From an uncultured Lachnospiraceae bacterium (GTDB taxonomy: Bacteria > Bacillota > Clostridia > Lachnospirales > Lachnospiraceae): DNA of 64,000 nucleotides. Within the stretch, counting starts at the first letter, position 1, and every line of letters starts with the position of its first letter. The stretch is taken from the NCBI GenBank assembly GCA_934292725.1, contig CAKQXY010000001.1:1-64000 (forward strand). Reading direction: 5' to 3'. The position numbers and the translations under genes were made by a program. Below, piece by piece: positions 55,937 through 63,291 of the stretch. The notes beneath the pieces are model-generated. The model searched no databases, had not been told where the DNA came from, and worked only from the letters and a program-made list of their open reading frames with translations.

Positions 55937-58243
55937 GTGAAGTTATATAAAGAAAAAAAGAAAAAATATTATCGAAAAAGACAGCAGTACAGCGAATCTA
56001 GTGAAATGTTCGATACATCTGCTGATGAAGATTCTCTTAATCCAGAGCCGGATCATGACGATTCAAAGCAGGAAGGCAATAAAAAGAAACTGCTGTTAGA
56101 GTTAATGTATGATAAAAATTACCGCCCAATGAAATTTAAGGAACTGTGTGTGCTGTTAGATGTTTCAAAAGCACGCCGTTATGAGCTTGAGACTGCCTTG
56201 AACCAGCTTGTTGATGAGGGAAAGATTGGCATTTCTGCTCATGGAAAATATGGTAAACCAGAGTTATTTACGCTTAAGGGTTCCTTTAGCTCTACATCCA
56301 GAGGCTTTGGCTTTGTTACAGTAGAAGAAAAGGACAATGATATTTTCATTGCCCCTGATAACACCTTAGGCGCCCTTCCTGGCGATGTTGTCTTAGTATC
56401 TGTAATTTCCCATGCCAATGGAAGCAGACGCGAAGAGGGACGTATTGTACGCATTTTAGAGCACACGCTTACAAGTGTTGTCGGTACTTTTCAGAAAAAT
56501 AAAAATTTTGGCTTTGTCCTTCCTGATAATCAGCGTATTCTTCGTGATTTCTTTGTTGAAAAGGGAAAGGATATGGATGCACAAAATGGAGACAAGGTTG
56601 TTGCTGCAATCCTTGACTATGGAAACGAGCATAAGAATCCACAGGCTGAAATTACTGAAATTCTTGGCGCTAAGAATGAACCTGGTACTGATGTGCTAAG
56701 TATTGTGCGAAGCTATGGCATACCAGAGGAATTTCCACAAGAGGTGTTAGACAGTCTTGATTCAATACCAGAAGAAGTTACAGAAGAAGAAAAAATTGGC
56801 AGACGCGACATGCGTGATCTTCATACAGTTACAATTGACGGTGAGGATGCAAGAGACTTAGATGATGCCATATCATTGACTTTTGAGAATGGTATTTATC
56901 ATCTTGGTGTGCATATTGCTGATGTTACTCATTATGTAAAGGAAGGCTCCTTGCTTGATGAGGAAGCGAAAAATCGAGGCACAAGCGTGTATTTGACGGA
57001 TCGTGTAATTCCGATGCTTCCAAGAAAGCTTTCAAACGGCATATGCTCTTTAAATGCCGGGACGGATCGTCTGGCTTTGTCCTGCCTTATGGACATCGAT
57101 GAAGAGGGTACCATTGTCAATCATGAGATTTGTGAAACTGTAATTCGCGTTGACCGCCGCATGACATACACTATGGTAGCTGATATTCTCGATGGTGCAG
57201 AGGCTCCTGAAGAATACAAGGACTTTGTTGAAGATTTCAAGCTTATGAAGCAGCTCTCTGATTTGCTTCGAAAGAAACGCTCTGGACGCGGAGCCATTGA
57301 CTTTGATTTTCCAGAATCAAAAATTATTCTCGATGAAAAAGGTCGTCCTATTGAGATTAAAGCGTATGAACATTCTGCTGCAACACGGCTGATTGAGGAT
57401 TTTATGCTGCTGACGAATGAGACGATAGCAGAGGAGTATTATTGGCTGGAGCTTCCGTTTGTTTATCGTATTCATGAGACGCCAGATGAGGAAAAGCTTA
57501 GGGCATTTGCCACCTTCCTCAATAACTTTGGCTATTCGCTTCATCTGACAAACCATACGATCCATCCGAAAGAGCTGCAAAAGCTGTTAAGCCGCATTGA
57601 GGGAAGTGAGGCAGAGGGGTTAATCTCACGCATTTTGCTGCGTTCAATGAAGCAGGCAAAATATTCACCGGAAAATCTTGGTCATTTTGGTTTGTCAGCG
57701 AAGTATTACTGTCACTTTACTTCACCGATTCGCCGTTACCCTGATTTGCAGATACACCGCATTATCAAAGAGCAGCTGCACGGAACACTTTCAAAATCAC
57801 GCCAGGAACATTATGAGCATATCCTTCCAAGCGTCTGTGACAGCTCCAGCAAGCTCGAACGGCGGGCAGACGAAGCGGAGCGTGAGACAGATAAGCTTAA
57901 AAAAGCACAATATATGCGCCGTCATATTGGAGATATCTATGAGGGTGTAATTTCTGGCGTTACCGCATACGGCTTCTATGTAGAACTTACAAATACAGTA
58001 GAAGGGCTTGTACGTGCTGCCAACTTAGATGATGATTATTATATCTATGATCAGGAGCATTATCAGCTGGTTGGTGAAATGACAGGACGTACATTCAGCA
58101 TAGGACAAAGCGTATCTGTTGTCGTAGTTGATGCGGACACGCTGACTAAACAAATTGAATTTTTACTCTACTATCCAGAGGAAGAGTGGTCAAAGGGGGA
58201 AACTAGACATGGCAAAAGAAAGTCGAAAACTCATCGCAAATAA
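55937..58243 (+). CDS. rnr: Ribonuclease R
   Basis: Processive 3'-5' exoribonuclease, 768 residues. An N-terminal basic/acidic segment and HTH-like region (about 45-95) are followed by cold-shock domains (about 110-260), the RNB catalytic domain with [14 protein letters not shown] near 300, and an S1 domain (about 665-745) with a very basic tail. The GTG at 55937 has only a weak AAGAAG upstream; no later ATG keeps the full N-terminal region, so it is retained. Its end overlaps smpB by 35 bases. RNase R degrades mRNAs from tmRNA-rescued ribosomes, which fits the neighbours. Confidence 0.94.
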   Translation: MKLYKEKKKKYYRKRQQYSESSEMFDTSADEDSLNPEPDHDDSKQEGNKKKLLLELMYDKNYRPMKFKELCVLLDVSKARRYELETALNQLVDEGKIGISAHGKYGKPELFTLKGSFSSTSRGFGFVTVEEKDNDIFIAPDNTLGALPGDVVLVSVISHANGSRREEGRIVRILEHTLTSVVGTFQKNKNFGFVLPDNQRILRDFFVEKGKDMDAQNGDKVVAAILDYGNEHKNPQAEITEILGAKNEPGTDVLSIVRSYGIPEEFPQEVLDSLDSIPEEVTEEEKIGRRDMRDLHTVTIDGEDARDLDDAISLTFENGIYHLGVHIADVTHYVKEGSLLDEEAKNRGTSVYLTDRVIPMLPRKLSNGICSLNAGTDRLALSCLMDIDEEGTIVNHEICETVIRVDRRMTYTMVADILDGAEAPEEYKDFVEDFKLMKQLSDLLRKKRSGRGAIDFDFPESKIILDEKGRPIEIKAYEHSAATRLIEDFMLLTNETIAEEYYWLELPFVYRIHETPDEEKLRAFATFLNNFGYSLHLTNHTIHPKELQKLLSRIEGSEAEGLISRILLRSMKQAKYSPENLGHFGLSAKYYCHFTSPIRRYPDLQIHRIIKEQLHGTLSKSRQEHYEHILPSVCDSSSKLERRADEAERETDKLKKAQYMRRHIGDIYEGVISGVTAYGFYVELTNTVEGLVRAANLDDDYYIYDQEHYQLVGEMTGRTFSIGQSVSVVVVDADTLTKQIEFLLYYPEEEWSKGETRHGKRKSKTHRK

Positions 58244-58676
58244 TAAAAAAGCATTTCACGACTATTTTATCGAAGATACCTGGGAAGCAGGAATTGCACT
58301 AGTAGGTACTGAGGTAAAATCTCTTCGTATGGGAAAATGCAGTTTAAAGGAATCCTTTATACAAATTCATAAGGGTGAAGTATTTATCTACAACATGCAT
58401 ATCAGTCCGTATGAAAAAGGCAATATCTTTAATAAAGATCCGCTTCGCCCAAGAAAGCTTCTTGTTCATCGCTATGAGATTAACAAGATTGTTGGAAAAA
58501 TCGACCAGAAGGGCTATACATTAGTGCCGCTTCAGATTTATTTCAAGGGAAGTCTTGTAAAGGTTGAATTTGCTCTTGCAAAGGGTAAAAAGCTTTATGA
58601 TAAGCGTGCCGATATTGCAAAAAAGGACACAAGAAGAGAGGCTGAACGAGAATTTAAGGTATCAAATCTATATTAA
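58209..58676 (+). CDS. smpB: SsrA-binding protein SmpB
   Basis: tmRNA partner in ribosome rescue, 155 residues. The start ([20 protein letters not shown]), [17 protein letters not shown], the HISPY segment and the basic C-terminal tail ([19 protein letters not shown]) are all present. The ATG at 58209 lies inside the rnr 3' end, with AAGGGGGAAA upstream. Confidence 0.96.
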   Translation: MAKESRKLIANNKKAFHDYFIEDTWEAGIALVGTEVKSLRMGKCSLKESFIQIHKGEVFIYNMHISPYEKGNIFNKDPLRPRKLLVHRYEINKIVGKIDQKGYTLVPLQIYFKGSLVKVEFALAKGKKLYDKRADIAKKDTRREAEREFKVSNLY

Positions 58677-58680
58677 GCAA

Positions 58681-58714
58681 AAAAAGAGATCCTTGGAAAA
58701 CCAAGGATCTTTTT
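58681..58714. terminator. Bidirectional terminator between smpB and ssrA
   Basis: AGATCCTTGG pairs perfectly with CCAAGGATCT around AAAA, with T on the right and A on the left, serving both converging transcripts. Confidence 0.88.
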
Positions 58715-58717
58715 AAG

Positions 58718-59059
58718 TGGAGCTGAGGGGAATCGAACCCCTGTCCGAAAGCCCATTCATTAAAGCTTCTCCCATCACAGTTGCTCTACATTCATTCCCT
58801 CATCCGACTGCCGAACAACAGGCTGCCCGATTCAGTAGCTTCATAAATCTCTTACCACCGCAAAGCTTAAGCGATAAGGTGCCCTGCAAAGTCGATGCCA
58901 GATTCTTAAGCAGCAGGTGACTTAAGGCTGACAGCTGCCATTAGGCAGCGTATGCTAATTCGTTGTTAGCGTTTATATTTAAATCCGACTTTTAACGTGG
59001 ATCCGGACCACGGATGGCTACTCTAACTTCAAAACCCCCGTCGAAACCAGTACAACCCC
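58718..59059 (-). ncRNA. ssrA: tmRNA
   Basis: A 342-base transfer-messenger RNA, read from 59059 to 58718. The 5' end GGGGTTG pairs with the 3' CAGCTCC before an encoded CCA, and the 3' part has the tRNA-like T-arm GGTTCGATTCC. The 5' part carries GTTTCGACGGGGG. The tag frame is at 58970-58941: ANNELAYAA then TAA, possibly with a preceding Asn codon. smpB lies convergently next door. Confidence 0.95.
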
Positions 59060-59116
59060 GGGAATGCATTCCGGTACAAACTTGCACGGTCACTAACAGT
59101 TGCATACTATTTTCAT

Positions 59117-59145
59117 ATGATATCACAATGTCACTCATCTGTCAA
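59117..59145 (-). promoter_or_regulatory. Promoter of ssrA
   Basis: On the minus strand, consensus TTGACA (59145-59140), 17 bases and TATCAT (59122-59117). The start of transcription would be about 50 bases before the mature tmRNA 5' end, implying 5' processing. Confidence 0.78.
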
Positions 59146-59155
59146 CTGTACTTTT

Positions 59156-59184
59156 TTGAAAAATCAATAGCCTTTTTTTATATG
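59156..59184 (+). promoter_or_regulatory. Possible promoter of the TetR-type gene
   Basis: TTGAAA (59156-59161), 17 bases and TATATG (59179-59184), 60 bases before the start codon and divergent from the ssrA promoter. Confidence 0.4.
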
Positions 59185-59244
59185 GTATGCTAAAATAAAA
59201 GCCAATAAAACCAGCAATTTAACAGAAAGGATAAGGTGACACTC

Positions 59245-59811
59245 ATGCCAAACAACTCTACTAAACTTGCACTGGAAGCTTCTTTGAAAAATTTGTTATT
59301 AAAAAAGCCTGTTGACAAAATTACCATTACAGATCTGACAAATGATTGCGGCATCACACGCATGGCTTTTTATTACCATTTTAAAGATATCTACGATCTT
59401 GTTGAATGGTCCTGCTATGAGGATGCCTCAAGAGCCTTACAGGGAAAGAAAACATATGAAACTTGGCAGGAGGGGTTAGTACAGATCTTCGAGGCTGTCA
59501 TGGAGAATAAGCCGTTTATCATGAACGTGTATCATGCACTGAGCCGTGAGCAGATTGAAAATTATCTTTTCAGACTAACACGCGATTTAATCATGAATGT
59601 TATTAAGGAATGTTCTAAGGGTATGAACATAACTGCCAATGAGCAAAGCTTTATCGCAGACTTTTATAAATACAGCTTTGTCGGTGTTATGCTCGACTGG
59701 ATCAAAAAGGGCATGAAGGAGAATTATCATGAGATTGCGAATGATATCTGTATCACAATGAGCGGAAATATTAAAAATTCACTTCAAAACTTCGCTGATA
59801 GTAAAAAATAA
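59245..59811 (+). CDS. TetR/AcrR family transcriptional regulator
   Basis: A 188-residue regulator. The N-terminal three-helix DNA-binding domain is clear (KITITDLTNDCGITRMAFYYHFKDIYDLV), followed by a helical ligand/dimer domain of the short TetR_C type seen in DhaS-like proteins. A GTG at 59236 is possible; the ATG at 59245 follows AAGGTG by 6 bases and is preferred. Its place 159 bases before oleate hydratase, on the same strand, suggests it senses fatty acids and controls that gene. This is inference from position. Confidence 0.85.
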   Translation: MPNNSTKLALEASLKNLLLKKPVDKITITDLTNDCGITRMAFYYHFKDIYDLVEWSCYEDASRALQGKKTYETWQEGLVQIFEAVMENKPFIMNVYHALSREQIENYLFRLTRDLIMNVIKECSKGMNITANEQSFIADFYKYSFVGVMLDWIKKGMKENYHEIANDICITMSGNIKNSLQNFADSKK

Positions 59812-59867
59812 TCCATATTAAGTTAAAAAAGGCAAAAACAGTGATTTTTTTATCAAAATAAGGGGTT

Positions 59868-59891
59868 TGATTAGTTTTTTGTCATTAATCA
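59868..59891. promoter_or_regulatory. Candidate operator upstream of oleate hydratase
   Basis: Inverted halves TGATTA (59868-59873) and TAATCA (59886-59891) lie 80-103 bases before the oleate hydratase start, in an A/T-rich gap. A TetR-type repressor site is possible, but A/T-rich inverted hexamers also arise by chance. Confidence 0.25.
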
Positions 59892-59970
59892 TTTTTTGTA
59901 TATGTATCTTTTTTATTTTATGAGTTAAGATAAGACCATCAAGAGAAAACAACAATGAAAGGTGGTACTG

Positions 59971-61929
59971 ATGATGTCAGAAAAGAAAAATACATTAGGA
60001 AAAGCAGCAGCAGTTGCAGCAGGAGTAGGTGCAGCATATCTGGCACTAAAGAAGAAGGAAAACGAGAAGCAGGTTCTTGAACAGCAGGCTGCCCAGAACA
60101 GCAATTATAGAAATACTGAGCGCGGCAAATATAATAAGAACAGCAAGGGAATTTATTATACAAATGGTAATTACGAAGCATTCGCAAGACCAGAGAAACC
60201 AGAAGGTGTTGATGAAAAGCATGCCTATATCGTAGGAAGCGGACTTGCTGCTTTATCTGCAGCTTGCTTCTTAGTACGTGATGGTCAGATGCCTGGATCT
60301 CATATTCATATTTTGGAAGCTATGGATATTGCCGGTGGTGCATGTGATGGTATCTTTGATCCGTCCCGTGGTTATATCATGAGAGGCGGACGTGAGATGG
60401 AAAATCATTTTGAGTGTCTGTGGGATCTGTTCCGCAGTATTCCATCTCTTGAAGTTCCAAATGCATCTGTTCTGGATGAGTTCTATTGGCTGAACAAGCA
60501 TGATCCAAATTATTCCCTGTGCCGTGCAACAGAGGACTGTGGAAAAGATGCTCATACCGATGGCAAATTCAACTTAAGTCAGAAGGGCTGTATGGAAATC
60601 ATGAAGCTTTTCATGACAAAGGATGAAGATCTGTATGATAAGACAATCGAAGATGTATTTGATGATGAAGTATTTAATTCTACATTCTGGCTGTACTGGC
60701 GTACCATGTTCGCATTTGAAAACTGGCACAGTGCACTTGAGATGAAGCTTTACTTCCAGCGTTTCATTCATCATATTTCTGGTCTGCCGGATTTCAGTGC
60801 ACTTAAATTCACAAAGTATAATCAGTATGAATCTCTGATTCTTCCAATGCAGAAGTACCTTGAGGCTGCTGGCGTTGAATTTAGATTTGGCGTTGAAGTA
60901 ACAAATGTTATTTTTGAATTTAAGGATGGAAAGAAGATTGCATCTGCAATTGAGTGCAAGGAGCATGGCGTTGAGAAGGGTATTGTTTTGACAGAAAACG
61001 ATCTTGTATTCGTCACAAACGGAAGCTGTACAGAGGGTACTATTTACGGTGATCAGAATCATGCACCGAATGGAGATGCAGAGGTTCGCACAAGTGGCTG
61101 TTGGAATCTTTGGAAGAATATCGCAAAGCAGGATCCGTCCTTTGGTCATCCAGAAAAATTCTGTTCCGATATTACAAAGACAAACTGGGAGTCTGCTACC
61201 GTTACTACACTTGACGACAAGATTATTCCATATATCACTGATATCTGCAAGCGTGATCCGAAAACAGGAAACGTTGTAACTGGAGGTATTGTAAGCTGCG
61301 TAGATTCTAATTGGCTGTTAAGCTGGACAATTAACCGTCAGGGACAGTTCAAGACACAGGATAAGGACAAGGTTTGTGTATGGGTATATGGTCTGTTTAC
61401 AGATAAGCCAGGCAACTTTGTTAAGAAGCCAATGAGAGAGTGTACAGGTAAGGAAATCACAGAAGAGTGGCTGTATCATTTAGGTGTTCCGACTGATCAG
61501 ATCCCAGAGCTCGCTGAGAACAGTGTAGTCTGCGTACCGACCATGATGCCATATATCACTGCATTCTTCATGCCGCGTACAAAGGGTGACCGCCCAGATG
61601 TTATCCCGGATGGCTGCGTAAACTTCGCATTCTTAGGTCAGTTTGCCGACACACCTCGCGACACTGTATTCACCACAGAATATTCTGTAAGAACAGCTAT
61701 GGAAGCTGTTTATGGACTGCTTGGTGTAGACAGAGGTGTTCCAGAAGTATGGGGCAGCGTATATGATATTCGTGAACTGCTTGACAGCTCTGTAAAGCTC
61801 ATGGATGGCAAGTCTCCGCTTGATATCCAGCTGCCAGGACCGCTGAATGCATTAAAGAAGCCTCTGCTTCATGTCATTCATGGAACAGTAGTTGAGAAAG
61901 TGCTTCAGGATCACGATATTATCAGATAA
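59971..61929 (+). CDS. ohyA: Oleate hydratase
   Basis: FAD protein that adds water across the cis-9 double bond of oleate and related fatty acids, giving 10-hydroxystearate; in bacteria this detoxifies unsaturated fatty acids. The 652 residues have the FAD motif YIVGSGLAALSAACFLVRDGQMPG, the RGGREMENHFECLWDLF segment with the catalytic Glu, and the C-terminal FFMPRTKGDRPDV. The typical enzyme starts at the YYTNGNYEAFARP segment; here about 60 residues precede it, including an Ala/Gly-rich hydrophobic helix (residues 10-26) and a Lys/Gln coil. Two ATGs (59971, 59974) follow GAAAGGTGG; either may be used. Confidence 0.93.
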   Translation: MMSEKKNTLGKAAAVAAGVGAAYLALKKKENEKQVLEQQAAQNSNYRNTERGKYNKNSKGIYYTNGNYEAFARPEKPEGVDEKHAYIVGSGLAALSAACFLVRDGQMPGSHIHILEAMDIAGGACDGIFDPSRGYIMRGGREMENHFECLWDLFRSIPSLEVPNASVLDEFYWLNKHDPNYSLCRATEDCGKDAHTDGKFNLSQKGCMEIMKLFMTKDEDLYDKTIEDVFDDEVFNSTFWLYWRTMFAFENWHSALEMKLYFQRFIHHISGLPDFSALKFTKYNQYESLILPMQKYLEAAGVEFRFGVEVTNVIFEFKDGKKIASAIECKEHGVEKGIVLTENDLVFVTNGSCTEGTIYGDQNHAPNGDAEVRTSGCWNLWKNIAKQDPSFGHPEKFCSDITKTNWESATVTTLDDKIIPYITDICKRDPKTGNVVTGGIVSCVDSNWLLSWTINRQGQFKTQDKDKVCVWVYGLFTDKPGNFVKKPMRECTGKEITEEWLYHLGVPTDQIPELAENSVVCVPTMMPYITAFFMPRTKGDRPDVIPDGCVNFAFLGQFADTPRDTVFTTEYSVRTAMEAVYGLLGVDRGVPEVWGSVYDIRELLDSSVKLMDGKSPLDIQLPGPLNALKKPLLHVIHGTVVEKVLQDHDIIR

Positions 61930-61991
61930 ACAAGTTCACTTGCAGCTAGTTAAGCTATGTGAAAAGTAAATAATTTACAACTATGACACAG

Positions 61992-62022
61992 AAAGCACAT
62001 TCCTTCGGGGATGTGCTTTTTT
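61992..62022 (+). terminator. Terminator after oleate hydratase
   Basis: AAAGCACATTCC pairs with GGGATGTGCTTT around a TTCG tetraloop, followed by a T run. Confidence 0.88.
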
Positions 62023-62057
62023 CGTTATAAAGGAAAAAACGAGAAATAAAAACTTCA

Positions 62058-62118
62058 CAAACAGATAAAATTTGCATTGACACAAGCAATTTTGCAATGT
62101 ATAATCAATTCAAACAGA
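62058..62118 (+). promoter_or_regulatory. Promoter of the HTH gene, bracketed by CAAACAGA
   Basis: Consensus TTGACA (62077-62082), 17 bases and TATAAT (62100-62105). The octamer CAAACAGA stands at 62058-62065 and again at 62111-62118. The arrangement, including the CTTCA before the first octamer, recurs at 63074-63132. The leader to the start codon is about 105 bases. Confidence 0.75.
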
Positions 62119-62215
62119 GAAAAGCAGGATTCACACACACAAATCATTCGACTTCAAATGCTTTTTATCAAGCCAACAAAAGGTAAACATAAATAGAAAG
62201 GGGAAATCCAGAAGG

Positions 62216-62497
62216 ATGAACGAGAATAATAATACCAGCGCAGAGAATACAAACTCAGATTTTAAATACAAGCGTATTCTACTGTTATATACAAGATTGC
62301 TGTCAGGCGAAACGATTAATAAAACAAAAATAGCTGCTGAATTTCATGTTTCAGAGCGCTCAATTCAACGTGACCTTAATGATTTACGTACCTTTTTTGA
62401 TGAACAGACGGCAGATGGAAAAAATTCATGCCAGTTAGTTTACAACAGAAAGAAGCAAGTATATTTCTTAAGATCAGAAAAAGCAATCCGTCATTAA
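62216..62497 (+). CDS. Short HTH-only regulator (WYL/DeoR-type N-terminus)
   Basis: A 93-residue protein. After an Asn/Thr-rich start, residues 17-85 form a winged HTH of the type at the N-terminus of WYL regulators (KYKRILLLYTRLLSGETINK, FHVSERSIQRDLNDLRTFF). The WYL ligand-binding domain of about 200 residues is absent; the gene ends with a normal stop and a strong terminator. It could be a functional stand-alone DNA-binding protein or a stable truncation. The start follows AGAAGG by 1 base and AAAGGGG by 13, so the initiation signal is unusual. Confidence 0.75.
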   Translation: MNENNNTSAENTNSDFKYKRILLLYTRLLSGETINKTKIAAEFHVSERSIQRDLNDLRTFFDEQTADGKNSCQLVYNRKKQVYFLRSEKAIRH

Positions 62498-62563
62498 TCA
62501 ACTAATTTCAGATGATTCTTTTTAACTTTTAAATGTATTAAATCTATATAAAAATATATCTAT

Positions 62564-62601
62564 AAATATCCGCCACATCTTCCTAGATATGGCGGATATT
62601 T
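62564..62601. terminator. Strong hairpin terminator after the HTH gene
   Basis: A 17-bp stem (arms 62564-62580 and 62585-62601, with one mismatch) closes a TCCT loop and ends in a short T run; it is A-rich on the left and may work on both strands. Confidence 0.82.
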
Positions 62602-62747
62602 ATTATAAAACGTCTATACACATCAGTTTGATTTGGATACTTCTATTATGCATACAAAGATGCGGAGACAAATTGCAAGTCGATCAAGTCCGATATGTTA
62701 TCCTTTGCCCATATTCAAGAACATTCTTTGAAAGGAAGTGATGGAAT

Positions 62748-62891
62748 ATGGAGCACCCTATGATTCAGGAAAGGAAATACATATTTTATGACGGCAGCAC
62801 AATCTATGCGATCTATTATAAAAGCACAAAAACAATATACTACAATCTTAACTTTAAAGGTACAACACGTATCATTGCTTTTAAACCATAG
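62748..62891 (+). CDS. Possible 47-residue small protein
   Basis: ATG lies 9 bases after AAAGGAAG. The product is rich in Tyr, Thr and Ile with a strand-like centre (KYIFYDGSTIYAIYYKST). No family recognised and no promoter seen. It may be a fragment of a decayed gene. Confidence 0.3.
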   Translation: MEHPMIQERKYIFYDGSTIYAIYYKSTKTIYYNLNFKGTTRIIAFKP

Positions 62892-63027
62892 CAGACATCG
62901 GTTCGTTTTGCAATACCGGATTAAGAGATGCCAAGAATTTTTCCCAAATTCGTTTGTGTTTTTTGCATGTTTTACGTAATTTTTTAAATCTTACATATAT
63001 TTCTTTCACAATATTACCTTCATTCAT
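62881..63027 (-). CDS. Possible 48-residue basic small protein
   Basis: Minus-strand frame from ATG at 63027 to TAA at 62881-62883. The product is strongly basic in its first half (RFKKLRKTCKKHKRIWEKF) and then hydrophobic/polar (LASLNPVLQNEP). No ribosome binding site is visible, so it may be a remnant or chance frame. It overlaps the plus frame at 62748-62891 by 11 bases at their 3' ends. Confidence 0.25.
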   Translation of the reverse strand: MNEGNIVKEIYVRFKKLRKTCKKHKRIWEKFLASLNPVLQNEPMSAMV

Positions 63028-63073
63028 GTACAGAATAGCACAGAAAGAAAATATTGTAAAGAAAAAGGCTTCA

Positions 63074-63132
63074 CAAACAGAAAAATGTTGTTGACATTAC
63101 TATGGAAGTGAGTTACTATAAACTCAAACAGA
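63074..63132 (+). promoter_or_regulatory. Promoter of the Hsp70-like gene, bracketed by CAAACAGA
   Basis: TTGACA (63091-63096), 17 bases and TACTAT (63114-63119). CAAACAGA stands at 63074-63081 and 63125-63132. It shares CTTCACAAACAGA, TTGACA and TCAAACAGAGAAA with the promoter at 62058-62118. The leader to the ATG is about 165 bases. Confidence 0.72.
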
Positions 63133-63158
63133 GAAAGGAGCAAGAGAAGATCTAGCGG

Positions 63159-63215
63159 ATGAAAAACAATCTATACGAGGTAAAATTATTGAATAAAATT
63201 AGATTCAATAATTAA
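63159..63215 (+). other. Possible leader frame with overlapping hairpin
   Basis: An 18-codon frame (MKNNLYEVKLLNKIRFNN) in the leader of the Hsp70-like gene. Its 3' half lies over an 11-bp perfect hairpin (63184-63194 with 63203-63213). The nearest GAAAGGAG is 18 bases upstream, which is too far for efficient initiation. No enrichment for one amino acid suggests classical attenuation. Confidence 0.25.
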
Positions 63216-63291
63216 AAAGCCTAGATTTATTGCAAACAAATAAGTATATAAAAATGTGAAAAAACAGAAATACATAAAAGGGTGATTTATA

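Larger units (their letters stand above)
62602..63291. other. Gap between the HTH gene and the Hsp70-like gene
   Basis: A 690-base A/T-rich stretch with no recognised gene. It holds two possible short reading frames (62748-62891 plus; 62881-63027 minus), the second CAAACAGA-bracketed promoter, a possible leader frame and an 11-bp hairpin. Around 62630-62740 two plus frames look weakly protein-like without a start signal, as in a decayed gene. Confidence 0.6.

Noticed and set aside
58717..58920. 67-codon plus-strand frame starting MELRGIEPLSES
   Set aside because: It is the antisense of the tmRNA 3' end, a classic false gene. The RNA gene on the minus strand explains the sequence.
62788..62979. 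63-codon plus frame in the gap before the Hsp70-like gene
   Set aside because: It has no ribosome binding site and is largely the complement of the minus-strand frame at 62881-63027 and out of frame with the better-supported one at 62748-62891.
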